Below are positions 8,755 through 17,592 of a stretch of DNA of 64,000 nt, one piece after another; the first letter of the stretch is position 1, and each line of letters begins with the position of its first letter. The notes under the pieces were generated by a model. That model had not been told where the DNA came from. It did no database searches and saw only the letters and a list, made by a program, of their open reading frames with translations. The translations under genes and the position numbers were made by a program. Origin of the DNA: Aquamicrobium defluvii (GTDB lineage Bacteria; Pseudomonadota; Alphaproteobacteria; Rhizobiales; Rhizobiaceae). Location of the stretch: the NCBI RefSeq assembly GCF_004363725.1, contig NZ_SNZF01000019.1, positions 1-64,000 on the forward strand, given 5' to 3'.

Positions 8755-9738
8755 ATGGAAACCATTCAGTCGAAAACCTCGCAGGGGCGGGTCGCGGACG
8801 CGCCGAGCGGGCATTGGGTCTACAAGATTCTGCCGCGTGCGCTGTGGCCGTATGCGCAGCTTGCACGCTGGGATCGTCCCATCGGCTGGCAGCTCCTTTT
8901 ATGGCCGTGCTGGTGGTCGGCGGCCATGGCAGCATCGGCCTACGCGCGCCCGGAGGATACGCTTCCATCCCTTCTGCCGCTGCCCTCGACGCTGATTCTC
9001 TTCTTCATCGGCGCCGTCGCCATGCGCGGGGCCGGCTGCACCTATAACGACATCGTCGACGTGAACATCGACAATCAGGTCGAGCGCACCCGTTCGCGCC
9101 CCCTGCCTTCCGGGCAGGTCAGCCGCCGCAAGGCATGGCTGTTCCTCGTCCTGCAGGCACTGGCCGGGCTGGCCGTCCTCGTCCAGTTCGACAGCTTCAC
9201 CATCCTGCTCGGCATCGCCTCGCTGGCCGTGGTGGCTGCCTATCCGTTCATGAAGCGCATCACCAACTGGCCGCAATTCGTGCTCGGCCTCGCCTTCTCA
9301 TGGGGCGCGCTGATGGGCTGGTCGGCGGAGTTCGGCGATGTCGATGGCCCGGCCATCCTGCTCTATGTCGGCGCGATCATGTGGACGATCGGCTACGACA
9401 CGATCTACGCCCATCAGGACAAGGAGGACGACGCCCTCGTTGGCGTCAAATCCACCGCCCGCCTGTTCGGCGACAACACGAAGTCATGGCTCATCGTGCT
9501 CTACAGCGGCGCATTGATGTGCTTCGCCGTGGCCTTCGCCAATGCACAGGTGCCGATGCCGGCCATGGCCGGGCTGATCGCGGCCGCCATCCACATGGGT
9601 CGCCAGATCATGGTGCTCGATATCGATGACGGCGACCAGTGCCTCAGGCTGTTCCGGTCGAACAATCAGGTTGGCTGGCTGATCTTCCTCGGCCTCATTG
9701 GCGGGGCCTGCTGGAACTTCCTCAAACCGATGCTCTAG
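8755..9738 (+). CDS. ubiA: 4-hydroxybenzoate polyprenyltransferase
   Basis: This integral membrane prenyltransferase attaches the polyprenyl chain to 4-hydroxybenzoate in ubiquinone synthesis. The 327 residues carry about eight to nine hydrophobic segments and both aspartate-rich motifs: GAGCTYNDIVDVNID near residue 100 and YDTIYAHQDKEDD near 220. The side-chain donor would come from the polyprenyl diphosphate synthase encoded near 21-22 kb. The stop codon touches the start of R-family repeat copy 2. No strong ribosome site is seen before the ATG. Confidence 0.95.
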   Translation: METIQSKTSQGRVADAPSGHWVYKILPRALWPYAQLARWDRPIGWQLLLWPCWWSAAMAASAYARPEDTLPSLLPLPSTLILFFIGAVAMRGAGCTYNDIVDVNIDNQVERTRSRPLPSGQVSRRKAWLFLVLQALAGLAVLVQFDSFTILLGIASLAVVAAYPFMKRITNWPQFVLGLAFSWGALMGWSAEFGDVDGPAILLYVGAIMWTIGYDTIYAHQDKEDDALVGVKSTARLFGDNTKSWLIVLYSGALMCFAVAFANAQVPMPAMAGLIAAAIHMGRQIMVLDIDDGDQCLRLFRSNNQVGWLIFLGLIGGACWNFLKPML

Positions 9739-9840
9739 GTCATTTCATCGTTTCTCCGAATCGATGAAATGATCTAACTATTTGTTTATACTGCATTTGT
9801 GCGACGCCAAATGTTTCCATTTGGCTGCAAAATGCTCTAA
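9735..9840 (+). repeat. R-family repeat, copy 2
   Basis: This copy has the R layout but diverged sequence. The first hairpin has 10-base arms CATTTCATCG (9741-9750) and CGATGAAATG (9762-9771). An AT-rich spacer follows, then CCAAATG and CATTTGG forming the second arm pair, ending AATGCTCTAA. The stems differ from copies 1 and 3 while still pairing, which suggests selection for structure. It begins at the ubiA stop codon and runs directly into S-family copy 2. Confidence 0.65.
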
Positions 9841-9944
9841 GGCTTTTTCCAGCCAGACGGAATCGCCTGACGTCGCATAAATGCGGCCGGGAAAAGAAGC
9901 CGGGCCAGCGGAAGCAGCGTTCGTCAGAACGCCCGCTGCTCCAG
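9838..9944 (+). repeat. S-family repeat, copy 2
   Basis: Contains the core GTCGCATAAATGCGGCC preceded by CAGACGGAATCGCCTGAC. The right half folds as nested palindromes, GCGTTC with GAACGC inside an outer AGCGG/CCGCT pair, ending in GCTGCTCCAG. It is closest to copy 4 at 37408, with the same right-half subtype. It is fused to the R-family repeat on its left. Confidence 0.7.
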
Positions 9945-10040
9945 CCGCGTTTCCGGTTCTTGCGTTCGGACCGCCGCCCTTAAGGGCGGGTCAGCGAAGC
10001 GGTCGCAGAACCGCGGCCGAGTGGATAACTTCGGCCTGCG

Positions 10041-10114
10041 TCCAAAGCTGTCCGGGTTGGTCGCCCTTTGTATTGTGCGATGTCGGCCAGCTTACCTGAC
10101 CGCAAACGGGCTGC
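10041..10114 (-). repeat. Degenerate inverted S-family copy
   Basis: Read on the minus strand, the segments GGTCAGGTAAGCTGGCC and GACATCGCACAAT align with copy 1 (GTCAGGTGGAATCACCC and GACATCGCACAAAT). The remaining half has decayed. It is the only S copy in the opposite orientation. Confidence 0.5.
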
Positions 10115-10329
10115 CCGGCCCGGTCAGGTTTCGACGCCCGCAGCAAGGCGGATTCCTCCGGAATGCGGAGGAATACCGTAACTCCTCCGCCGGCAAGCCG
10201 GTCCGATGACAAAAATACAACCATCGAGTGCGTCCGCACTCCGTGAGTGCACCCGGCTGCACATGATCATTCTTTGCGGATGACAATCGTGCCTGCTCCG
10301 GATCCGTTGCCGGCGCAGCGGTCGCAAGC

Positions 10330-10382
10330 AAAAAAACAGAGGCCTCGCAAAAGGTTACGGCGCCCCCCTCAGGCGAGGCCTC
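10330..10382 (-). terminator. Leftward Rho-independent terminator with no gene in front of it
   Basis: Perfect 10-base arms GAGGCCTCGC (10339-10348) and GCGAGGCCTC (10373-10382). On the minus strand the stem is followed by TGTTTTTTT. The only possible leftward transcript here starts in the porin leader, since no minus-strand gene lies between the porin and this site. Confidence 0.75.
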
Positions 10383-10525
10383 TCTCGACTGGAGATCGAG
10401 GGCTCAACACTCTCATAAGTTGCATTCATTGTAAATATGCTATTCAAAATTGCTTTTCAGGGCTTAAGAAAGAGCCGTCGGGCTTGCACGCTGTCTCGCC
10501 GCATGTGCCCTTAATGCAACATGTG

Positions 10526-10552
10526 GGTTGTAATTCAAAAAATTATACAACC
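10526..10552. promoter_or_regulatory. Inverted repeat in the porin leader
   Basis: Perfect 7-base arms GGTTGTA (10526-10532) and TACAACC (10546-10552) with a 13-base AT-only-but-one spacer, about 140 bases before the porin start. On the minus strand it contains TATAAT. It could be an operator for the porin or a promoter part for a leftward RNA; neither is shown. Confidence 0.45.
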
Positions 10553-10690
10553 TTTAAGTGTATTTTCCCTTGCCACAACAAGCCCGCTGGGAAATCAATC
10601 ACGGCGGAAAGAGGGGCGACTCGCACGATCTTTTCACCCACGGCCTTCGGGCACCCAGGAAACCATTCAGTTTTGAACTGGAGAGCATAA

Positions 10691-11878
10691 ATGAACATCA
10701 AGAGCCTTCTTCTCGGCTCCGCTGCGGCCCTGATCGCAGTATCCGGCGCCCGCGCCGCCGACGCGATCGTCGTCGCTGAACCCGAGCCTGCCGAATACGT
10801 CCGCATCTGCGACGTCTACGGCGCCGGCTACTACTACATTCCGGGCACCGAGACCTGCCTCAAGATCGGCGGATATCTGCGTTACGATATCGGCATCGGC
10901 TCCCTCGGCCATCAGGACGTTCTGGACAAGGAGGATCCGGGCGAATGGGTTCGCACCAACCCGAATTCGCCAAACGCCCTCAGGCGTTACCGTTTCGACG
11001 GCAAAACGAATGACACCTATTACAAGATGATGCGCGCCCAGATTAACCTCGATGCGCGCTCGGAGACCGAATACGGCACGCTTCGCGGCTACATCGCCCT
11101 TAATTTCCAGAACAACACGACGACCGCGGACGTTCTTGCCACCGAGCCGAGCCCGATCGGCGCCCTGCTCGGGCCGGTTGCGATTGGTGAGACGACCACA
11201 ACCGAGAACGCATGGGGTATTGATCACGCCATCATCCAGCTCGGCGGGCTGACCCTCGGCTATACGGACTCGCTGTTCGAATCGCTGACCGACTCGGCCG
11301 GCAGCGTCATCAATGACGATCTGATCAAGTACTCCCCGGGCAAGACCCACCTCATTGCCTACACTTTCGACGGCGGGAACGGCTTCTCTGCCAGCATCGG
11401 CGTGGAAGAAGGCAAGGGCGTAAATGCAATCGACTCCTATACCCCGCATGTCGTGGCCGGTGCCTCGTTCACGCAGGGCTGGGGCAAGGTTGCCGGTGTC
11501 GTCGCCTATGACTCCAATTACGGCGAAGCCGCCGGCAAGGTCCGCCTCGATGTCAACGTCAACGACGCCCTCACCCTGTGGGTGATGGGAGGCTTCAAGG
11601 ATGGCAACAACTACAGCAGCTATGGCGTCTGGGGCGGCGACTGGGCTGTCTGGGGCGGCGGCCAGTACCGCTTCACCGACAAGGCCGCACTCGACGTGCA
11701 GTTGTCCTACGACGACTCGGACGAGTTCGGTGCGGTTGTCGGCGTACGATACGACGTGGTGCCCGGCTTCCAGATCCGCCCGGAAGTTGTCTACAACTCC
11801 TGGAAGACCGGCACCGGCGCCTCCAGGAAGACCGAGGATGACTGGGGCGCTTACATCCGCTTCCAGCGCTCTTTCTGA
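10691..11878 (+). CDS. Outer-membrane porin of the Porin_2 (Omp2/RopA) type
   Basis: A 395-residue outer-membrane beta-barrel that would form a trimeric diffusion channel. The signal peptide ends at ARAADAI. The mature N-terminus has YVRICDVYGAGYYYIPGTETCLKIGGYLRYD, quoted in parts: a cysteine pair (RICDVYG and TETCLK) and GGYLRYD, typical of rhizobial and Brucella Omp2-type porins. The barrel ends in the C-terminal phenylalanine (RFQRSF) used by the BAM machinery. The leader is over 300 bases and AT-rich with an inverted repeat, which suggests regulation. A strong terminator follows 22 bases after the stop. Confidence 0.92.
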   Translation: MNIKSLLLGSAAALIAVSGARAADAIVVAEPEPAEYVRICDVYGAGYYYIPGTETCLKIGGYLRYDIGIGSLGHQDVLDKEDPGEWVRTNPNSPNALRRYRFDGKTNDTYYKMMRAQINLDARSETEYGTLRGYIALNFQNNTTTADVLATEPSPIGALLGPVAIGETTTTENAWGIDHAIIQLGGLTLGYTDSLFESLTDSAGSVINDDLIKYSPGKTHLIAYTFDGGNGFSASIGVEEGKGVNAIDSYTPHVVAGASFTQGWGKVAGVVAYDSNYGEAAGKVRLDVNVNDALTLWVMGGFKDGNNYSSYGVWGGDWAVWGGGQYRFTDKAALDVQLSYDDSDEFGAVVGVRYDVVPGFQIRPEVVYNSWKTGTGASRKTEDDWGAYIRFQRSF

Positions 11879-11900
11879 GATAGCTTCAGCACATGAACGA

Positions 11901-11940
11901 AAGAACCCGGCAGGAAACTGCCGGGTTCTTTTTATGTTTT
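11901..11940 (+). terminator. Porin Rho-independent terminator
   Basis: Perfect 13-base arms AAGAACCCGGCAG and CTGCCGGGTTCTT around a GAAA tetraloop, followed by TTTATGTTTT. It may also serve the convergent DUF6101-like gene, because the minus-strand flank is T-rich. Confidence 0.95.
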
Positions 11941-11959
11941 GACCGATTATCGGAAGGCG

Positions 11960-12526
11960 TCAGTTTCGCGCGATGATTTCCTCGCCATCGATGACAAGCC
12001 TCAGTCCCAGATTGCCCATGCGGCGGCGGGCAAGGAAGCGCGGCCGCCGGCGAGCCGATGCACGCCCCTGCCGACGCTCCTGCACCGGTCTGGTCTTGAG
12101 CGCTGCACCGAGGGATTCCTCAAGCGTACGCGCAATGCCATCGGCCTCGATCAGCAGCATGGGCAGCCGATAGGCTTCCGCCCATGCGCGCCAGTCGGCA
12201 GCCACGTCGTTGAGATCGTGGGCGACCAGCAGCGGCACGGACAGAAGCGGATCGTCGTGCAGGAGTTCGAGCGTCACGGTAACGTGGCCCTGCTCGTCTT
12301 CCAGCGCACGGGCGGCCACCCCCCGGAATACATTGGCGGGCAGCGCGATGACGGCCGGCAGGCCGCTCATGTGAAGCGTGCGGCGCAGCACGGCGCCGCG
12401 ACGATCTATGGTCAGGGTTACGTCGCCATGATCCTCGCGGGTGGCGTAGCTTACCATCTGCGGCAAGCGAAAGGGATCGAGGCGCATGTCGCGCCCCGCC
12501 CAGACTGGCTTCAGTCCAGATTGCAT
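11960..12526 (-). CDS. Conserved rhizobial protein, DUF6101-like
   Basis: A 188-residue soluble protein. From memory it fits the rhizobial DUF6101 family, with the central block SGLPAVIALPANVFRGVAAR and the segment LLVAHDLNDVAADWRAWAEA. The C-terminal quarter is very basic (RRQGRASARRRPRFLARRR), which could bind nucleic acid or phospholipid. The function is unknown. It is transcribed toward the porin terminator and stands alone; the upstream 177 bases are unremarkable. Confidence 0.7.
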   Translation of the reverse strand: MQSGLKPVWAGRDMRLDPFRLPQMVSYATREDHGDVTLTIDRRGAVLRRTLHMSGLPAVIALPANVFRGVAARALEDEQGHVTVTLELLHDDPLLSVPLLVAHDLNDVAADWRAWAEAYRLPMLLIEADGIARTLEESLGAALKTRPVQERRQGRASARRRPRFLARRRMGNLGLRLVIDGEEIIARN

Positions 12527-12703
12527 CGGTGCCTTCCTGTTTCTTCCGAGAGCCGGTTTTCCGGTCTTCTCCGGGCCGTTTCGGCCTCGTTATGCAGGCA
12601 AGGTAACGCGGGGGCCTTACTAGGCCGCTTAAGAAACTGGGTTAAATTTTGCTGATCTGCCAGATGGTTAGGGAAATACCACCAAATCCTGCGGCGTTGA
12701 GGA

Positions 12704-14134
12704 TCAGATAACCTTACCCGGATTCATGATGCCGGCAGGATCGAACGCCACCTTCAGTCGGCGCATGAGGTCGATGGCCACCGGCGGCGCCGTTGCGATC
12801 AGTTCGTTTCGCTTCAGCTGGCCGATGCCATGCTCGGCCGAGATCGAGCCATGAAAGCTGCGCACAATCTCGTGTACGGCATCGTTGACGGTGCGGTACT
12901 GCGCAAGGAAAGCCGCGTCATCGCCATCCACGGGGCGCGAGATGTTGTAGTGCAGGTTACCGTCGCCCATATGGCCGAAGCAAACCGGACGCGCACCGGG
13001 CGACACCCGCTCCACCGCCGCGGCCGCCTGCTCGATGAAAGCCGGGATCGAGGCAACCGGCACCGAAATGTCGTGCTTGATCGAGGCACCCTCCGGCTTT
13101 TGCGCCTCGGGCAGCACCTCCCGGAAATTCCAGAGCGCTTCGGCCTGCGCGAGGCTTGCGGCAATCACCGCATCGCCGGCAAGCTCCGCCTCCAGCGCCG
13201 CGCCCAGAATGTCCTCCGTCAGCCCGCGCGCATCCTCGGCGGATCGGCCGGAGGAAATCTCCATCAGAACGTACCAGGGCCAGTCGCTGGCCAGCGGCCG
13301 CACCGCGCCCGTCGCGTGCATCAGCGTGTAGTCATACGGCCGCTGGCCGATAAGTTCAAAGGCGGTCAGCGCGCTGCCGGCCCGGTCGGCCGCCATGCCG
13401 AACAGGGCAAGCGCCGCCTCTGCCGAAGGCAGGCCGGCGAAAGCCACCTCCCGCCCCTTCGGCGTCGGGAACAGTTTCAGCACGGCGGCGGTGATGACGC
13501 CCAGCGTGCCTTCCGCGCCGATGAAAAGATTCTTCAGGTCGTAGCCGGTGTTGTCCTTCTTCAGCTTGCGCAGGTCGTCGAACACCTCGCCGGTCGGCAG
13601 AACGACTTCAACGCCGAGGCACAGGTCGCGCGCATTGCCATAGGCCAGCACATTGGTGCCGCCGGCATTGGAGGAAAGATTGCCACCGATCTGGCAGGAA
13701 CCCTGCGCTGCAAGCGACAGGGGAAACAGTCGGTCCGCGTTTGCCGCCGCCTCCTGCAAGGTCTGCAGCGCGACGCCGGCCTCGACCGTCACCGTATTCG
13801 ACAGAAGATCGAGTTCGTGGATGCGGTTGAGCCGCGACAGCGACAGCACCACCTGCCCACCGCCTTCATCCGGCACCTGCGCGCCGACCAGCCCGGTATT
13901 GCCGCCCTGCGGCACGATGGGCGTGCGGGTTTCGGTCGCCAGCCGCATGATGCGGCTTACCTCATCGACGCTACCCGGTCGCAGCACCAGGGAGGTGCGG
14001 CCATGCCACAGACCTCGCGGCTCGATCAGATAAGGAGCGATATCCCCCGTGTCGGTCAGCGCATGGCGCTCGCCGACAATCTCCGCGAAACGCCGCACCA
14101 GACCGGGGTCGAGAAAAAGTGCCGCGTCAGTCAT
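12704..14134 (-). CDS. FAD-binding oxidoreductase, D-2-hydroxyacid dehydrogenase (GlcD/D2HGDH) type
   Basis: A 476-residue flavoenzyme with an N-terminal PCMH-type FAD domain (PQGGNTGLVGAQVPDEGGG near residue 75) and a C-terminal oxidase domain ending with GHMGDGNLHYNISRP and SAEHGIGQLKRNEL, the substrate and metal histidine region. Enzymes of this group oxidise D-2-hydroxyglutarate, D-lactate or glycolate and pass electrons to a carrier; the substrate here cannot be fixed. The stop of the Sua5-type gene is 6 bases upstream of its start, so the two are probably in one operon with glyS and glyQ upstream. Confidence 0.88.
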   Translation of the reverse strand: MTDAALFLDPGLVRRFAEIVGERHALTDTGDIAPYLIEPRGLWHGRTSLVLRPGSVDEVSRIMRLATETRTPIVPQGGNTGLVGAQVPDEGGGQVVLSLSRLNRIHELDLLSNTVTVEAGVALQTLQEAAANADRLFPLSLAAQGSCQIGGNLSSNAGGTNVLAYGNARDLCLGVEVVLPTGEVFDDLRKLKKDNTGYDLKNLFIGAEGTLGVITAAVLKLFPTPKGREVAFAGLPSAEAALALFGMAADRAGSALTAFELIGQRPYDYTLMHATGAVRPLASDWPWYVLMEISSGRSAEDARGLTEDILGAALEAELAGDAVIAASLAQAEALWNFREVLPEAQKPEGASIKHDISVPVASIPAFIEQAAAAVERVSPGARPVCFGHMGDGNLHYNISRPVDGDDAAFLAQYRTVNDAVHEIVRSFHGSISAEHGIGQLKRNELIATAPPVAIDLMRRLKVAFDPAGIMNPGKVI

Positions 14135-14140
14135 GACTTC

Positions 14141-15109
14141 CTATACTCCGCCTGGGGTGTCGCGCGGAGCCGCCGCCCGCGCCAGCCGATCGTTGATCGC
14201 CTCGCCGAGCCCTTCCGCGGGGATCGGCTCGACCGCAATCGTAGCTGCACCGCTGCGGTCCAGTTCCTGCATGAAGGAGAAGAGATTGGTCGCCGCCTCG
14301 CGCAGATCGCCCGAGGGCGACAGATTGAGCGCGATTGCGGCCGCGTCAGTCCCCTCGACCCGTTCCGGCCCGAAGGCCAGCAATGCCTCACCGGGCCGTA
14401 CGTCTTCCACCGAGAGCCGCATGCCGGCCACAGGCGCATAGTGGGAAAGCATCATGCCGGGCGCTTCTATATCCCCGGCGCCGCGTTCCGGCCGCATCCC
14501 GGTCGCCGCCTCGATCTCCGCAGCCGTGATGCCGCCCGGCCGCAGCAGCCGAACCTTGCCATCCTCGACCTTGAGGATGGTCGATTCCAGCCCGACCGGG
14601 GTTGCACCGTCGTCAACCACCAGCCTGATGCGGGGGCCGAGATCGGCAGCCACGGCCTCGGCGGAGGTCGAACTGATGCGTCCGGAGGTGTTGGCGCTGG
14701 GCGCGGCCAGCGGGCTCCCGAATGCAGCTATGAGCTTCGCGCCGAAACCGCGCGGCATTCGCAGGGCGATGGTGTCCAGCCCCGCCGTCACCAGCGGGTG
14801 GATGCCGGCATCCGGCTTCAGCGGCACAACCAGCGTCAGCGGACCGGGCCAGAAGGTTTCGGCCAGCCTCCGCGACAGTGGATCGAAACGCCCGATTCGT
14901 TCGGCCATTTCCATGTCGCTGACATGGGCGATCAGAGGGTTGAAGCGCGGCCGCCCCTTGGCCTCGTAGATGCGCGCCACCGCTGCGCCAGCGGTGGCAT
15001 CGCCGGCAAGGCCGTAAACCGTCTCGGTCGGGATCGCGACGACATCGCCGGCCCTCAACAGGGCCAGCGCGGGCTCCAGAGCCTTGTCGGCGGGCAATAT
15101 CTCGGCCAC
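14141..15109 (-). CDS. tsaC: L-threonylcarbamoyladenylate synthase, long Sua5 type
   Basis: Makes threonylcarbamoyl-AMP from threonine, bicarbonate and ATP for the t6A37 modification of ANN-decoding tRNAs. The 322 residues contain a full YrdC domain (PTETVYGLAGDA near 25, KGRPRFNPL near 52, SANTSGRIS near 140) and a C-terminal Sua5 domain (about 200-320), the long version of the family. The GTG start is chosen because the YrdC domain begins right after it and the extension upstream reads out of glyS. It starts 22 bases downstream of glyS and ends 6 bases before the FAD oxidase. Confidence 0.9.
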   Translation of the reverse strand: MAEILPADKALEPALALLRAGDVVAIPTETVYGLAGDATAGAAVARIYEAKGRPRFNPLIAHVSDMEMAERIGRFDPLSRRLAETFWPGPLTLVVPLKPDAGIHPLVTAGLDTIALRMPRGFGAKLIAAFGSPLAAPSANTSGRISSTSAEAVAADLGPRIRLVVDDGATPVGLESTILKVEDGKVRLLRPGGITAAEIEAATGMRPERGAGDIEAPGMMLSHYAPVAGMRLSVEDVRPGEALLAFGPERVEGTDAAAIALNLSPSGDLREAATNLFSFMQELDRSGAATIAVEPIPAEGLGEAINDRLARAAAPRDTPGGV

Positions 15110-15131
15110 GCTCTGTCGCCCCCTTGCCGAA

Positions 15132-17459
15132 CTAGGCCACGATACGGGAGAAGTCGGCGACCTCGCCGGTCGCCGCGCGGATGCGCGACAAAAGCGCGAG
15201 ACGGTTGGCGCGAACGGCGGCATCCTCGTCGTTGACAAGCACATGCTCGAAGAAGGCGTCGACCGGAGCGCGCAGGTTGCTCAATGCGCGCATGGCAGCC
15301 GAAAAGTCTTCCTTGCCGATGGCCTCGCGCGCCTCCAGCTCGGCCTTGCTCACGGCCTCGAACAGGCTCTTTTCCGTTTCTTCGCGGAACAGGGACGGAT
15401 CGACCGCACCGGCAATTGCCGTGCCCTTCTTTTCCTCGGCGGCCAGAATGTTGGCCGCACGCCTGGTGCCGGCCAGCAGGTTTTTCCCATCCTCTGTCTC
15501 GAGGAATGTACCCAGCGCCTCGACCCGGCGCACGATGGCAAGCAGGTCGTCGGCCTGCGGCGTGATGACGGCATCGATCAGATCGTGGCGCGCACCCTGA
15601 TCCTTCAGATAGACCTTCAGGCGATCGTGGAAGAAGGAGAGAAGATCGGCAATCATGGGACCGGCCTTCGCGGCAGCCTCCTGCCGAATGCGCCGTTCGT
15701 ATCCGGAAATGGCGTTGTCGAAATCCTCCTCACCATCGACATCCCCGGAATTCCCGGCGGTCAGCGCGGCCTCGTAATCTTCCAGTTCCTTCTCGATTCG
15801 CGCCTCGTCCTGCCAGCCGAAAACCAGCGCGAACAGCTTCGAAAGTTCAAGCTTCCGTTCGCCCGAGAGCGCCAGACGCACCACGCCCAGTGCGGCGCGG
15901 CGCAGCGCATAAGGATCCTTGGATCCCGTCGGCTTCTCGTCGATGGCCCAGAAGCCGACCAGCGTGTCGAGCTTGTCGGCCAGCGCCACCGCCACCGAAA
16001 CCGGATCGTCCGGCACGCGGTCGGACGGACCCTGCGGCTTGTAGTGTTCCTCGATCGCAGCGGCGACGGAAGGCTGCTCGCCCTGCAACAGCGCATATTT
16101 GCGGCCCATGGCGCCCTGAAGTTCGGGGAACTCGCCCACCACCTCGGTCTGGAGGTCGGCCTTGGCGAGCACCGCCGCGCGGGCAGCCAGCTCGGGATCG
16201 GCTCCGACCAGCGGCGCGATCCCGCGCGCCAGCCTGACGATGCGCTGAACCCGATCGCCCTGCGTGCCGAGCCTGGCGTGGAAGGTCACGCCCAGATGAT
16301 CGAGGCGCGCCATGCGCTGGTCGAGCGGCTTGCCCAGGTCGAGCGCAAGCTTTTCCGCCGAAGCCTTGAGCTGGCCGAGGTCCGGCACGTCGGCCTGGTC
16401 GGTCTTCCAGAAATGCACGGCGTCCGAAAGGCGCGCGCGCACCACCTTGCCATTGCCGTGGGCGATTTCCCGGCCACCGTCCTTGGCCTCGATGTTCGAG
16501 ACCAGCAGGAAGCGGTTGGCCAGCGCCTCCGCCTCTCCCTGCGGGCGCGCGACAAAACATTTCTGGTTGGCGCGGATTGTGAGGCGGATCACCTCCGGCG
16601 GGATGGCAAGAAATTCTTCCTCAAACTCGCCCAGCAGCACGACCGGCCATTCGACCAGCCCCGACACTTCTTCCAGCAGGCCCTCGTCCTCGACCAGATC
16701 GAGACCATTGGCGAAGGCGAGGTTTTTGGCGTCGGTCAGGATGATTTCCTTGCGGCGGTCGGCGTCGATGATGACCTTGGCAGCTTCCAGCGAAGCGGCA
16801 TAATCCTCGAAGCGCCTGACGGTGATGGCCTGCGGCGCGTGGAAACGGTGGCCGTAGGTCACGTTGCCGGAGCGCACGCCCTCCACCTCGAAATCGACCA
16901 CCACCGGCTCGCCGGTCTCGGGACCGAAGGTGCACAGGATCGATTGCAGCGGCCGCACCCAGCGTAGCGAATCGCCGCCGCGCCCTTCGACGCCGCCATA
17001 GCTCCTGCCTTTCGGGCCGGAAGCAGCACCCCAGCGCATCGACTTCGGCCAGGGGAAGGAACGGATGATGCCCGGCAGCAGGTCGGCGATGATTTCTTCC
17101 GCCGCCCTGCCCGGCCTGACGATATGGGCGACATAGAAATCGCCCTTCTTCGGATCGGAATGCACATGCGCCTCTTCGATGGAGGCAAGCCCCGCCGAGC
17201 GCAGGAAACCCTGAATAGCGGCTTCGGGCGCCTTTGTGGCGGGGCCCTTGCGCTCCTCGTGGACGTCGTGCGAGCGGGCGGTCAGCCCGCGAATGTCGAG
17301 CGCCAGCCGGCGCGGCGTCCAGTAGGCGCGCGCCGCCTCATAGGTCAGGCCGGCATCGATCAGCCCGTCGGTGACCATTTTCTTCAGGTCTTCCGCGGCT
17401 TTCCGCTGCATGCGGGCGGGAATTTCCTCGGAACGGAGTTCGAGCAGAAGATCGGGCAT
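15132..17459 (-). CDS. glyS: Glycine--tRNA ligase beta subunit
   Basis: The beta subunit of the alpha2beta2-type bacterial glycyl-tRNA synthetase; it binds tRNA and works with GlyQ. The 775 residues exceed the roughly 690 of the E. coli protein, partly through an acidic insertion around [13 protein letters not shown]. The N-terminus [17 protein letters not shown] is typical. The start codon follows directly on the stop of a 38-codon micro-ORF that carries a second copy of these first codons. The C-terminal region is the anticodon-binding-like domain. Confidence 0.95.
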   Translation of the reverse strand: MPDLLLELRSEEIPARMQRKAAEDLKKMVTDGLIDAGLTYEAARAYWTPRRLALDIRGLTARSHDVHEERKGPATKAPEAAIQGFLRSAGLASIEEAHVHSDPKKGDFYVAHIVRPGRAAEEIIADLLPGIIRSFPWPKSMRWGAASGPKGRSYGGVEGRGGDSLRWVRPLQSILCTFGPETGEPVVVDFEVEGVRSGNVTYGHRFHAPQAITVRRFEDYAASLEAAKVIIDADRRKEIILTDAKNLAFANGLDLVEDEGLLEEVSGLVEWPVVLLGEFEEEFLAIPPEVIRLTIRANQKCFVARPQGEAEALANRFLLVSNIEAKDGGREIAHGNGKVVRARLSDAVHFWKTDQADVPDLGQLKASAEKLALDLGKPLDQRMARLDHLGVTFHARLGTQGDRVQRIVRLARGIAPLVGADPELAARAAVLAKADLQTEVVGEFPELQGAMGRKYALLQGEQPSVAAAIEEHYKPQGPSDRVPDDPVSVAVALADKLDTLVGFWAIDEKPTGSKDPYALRRAALGVVRLALSGERKLELSKLFALVFGWQDEARIEKELEDYEAALTAGNSGDVDGEEDFDNAISGYERRIRQEAAAKAGPMIADLLSFFHDRLKVYLKDQGARHDLIDAVITPQADDLLAIVRRVEALGTFLETEDGKNLLAGTRRAANILAAEEKKGTAIAGAVDPSLFREETEKSLFEAVSKAELEAREAIGKEDFSAAMRALSNLRAPVDAFFEHVLVNDEDAAVRANRLALLSRIRAATGEVADFSRIVA

Positions 17460-17592
17460 TTATGCGGCCTCCCGCACGTATGTTTTCATGGTGCGCGTCC
17501 TCGCGCCGATGGCGCTGCGGGCGCGCGGCAGTGCAGGAATTTCCCCGGGACGAAGTTCGAGCAGAAGATCGGGCATTTATGCGGCCTCCCGC
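17419..17592. repeat. 57-bp direct duplication of the glyQ end / glyS start
   Basis: Two copies, 17419-17475 and 17536-17592, differ at 3 of 57 positions and are offset by exactly 117 bases (39 codons). Each copy covers the last glyQ-type codons (REAA stop) and the first codons of glyS ([13 protein letters not shown]). The result is stop-ATG junctions repeated twice in the same frame relation. Confidence 0.9.
17460..17576 (-). CDS. 38-aa micro-ORF between glyQ and glyS, made by duplication
   Basis: This ORF begins immediately after the glyQ stop and ends immediately before the glyS ATG. Its first 15 residues ([15 protein letters not shown]) copy the GlyS N-terminus, and its last four (REAA) copy the GlyQ C-terminus. 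The middle is basic and unrelated to anything I know. Both junctions keep the stop-then-ATG pattern, so it can be translated by coupling. It may be a neutral duplication relic. The preserved frame and absence of internal stops allow translation but do not prove a function. Confidence 0.45.
   Translation of the reverse strand: MPDLLLELRPGEIPALPRARSAIGARTRTMKTYVREAA

Larger units (their letters stand above)
9739..10690. other. Repeat-rich intergenic region before the porin
   Basis: This 952-base region has no convincing gene. In order it holds R copy 2, S copy 2, a degenerate inverted S copy (10041-10114), a 7-base-arm hairpin (GAGTGCG/CGCACTC, 10226-10241), a strong leftward terminator (10330-10382), and an AT-rich leader of about 300 bases with a GGTTGTA/TACAACC inverted repeat. 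Open frames here are short, lack family resemblance and cross the repeats. Confidence 0.7.

Noticed and set aside
10247..10690. A 147-codon frame before the porin
   Set aside because: It crosses the strong hairpin and AT-rich leader, has no ribosome site and no family resemblance.
12830..15235. An 801-codon open frame on the plus strand
   Set aside because: It is antisense to the FAD oxidase and tsaC, whose motifs are clear; no domain is seen in the antisense product.
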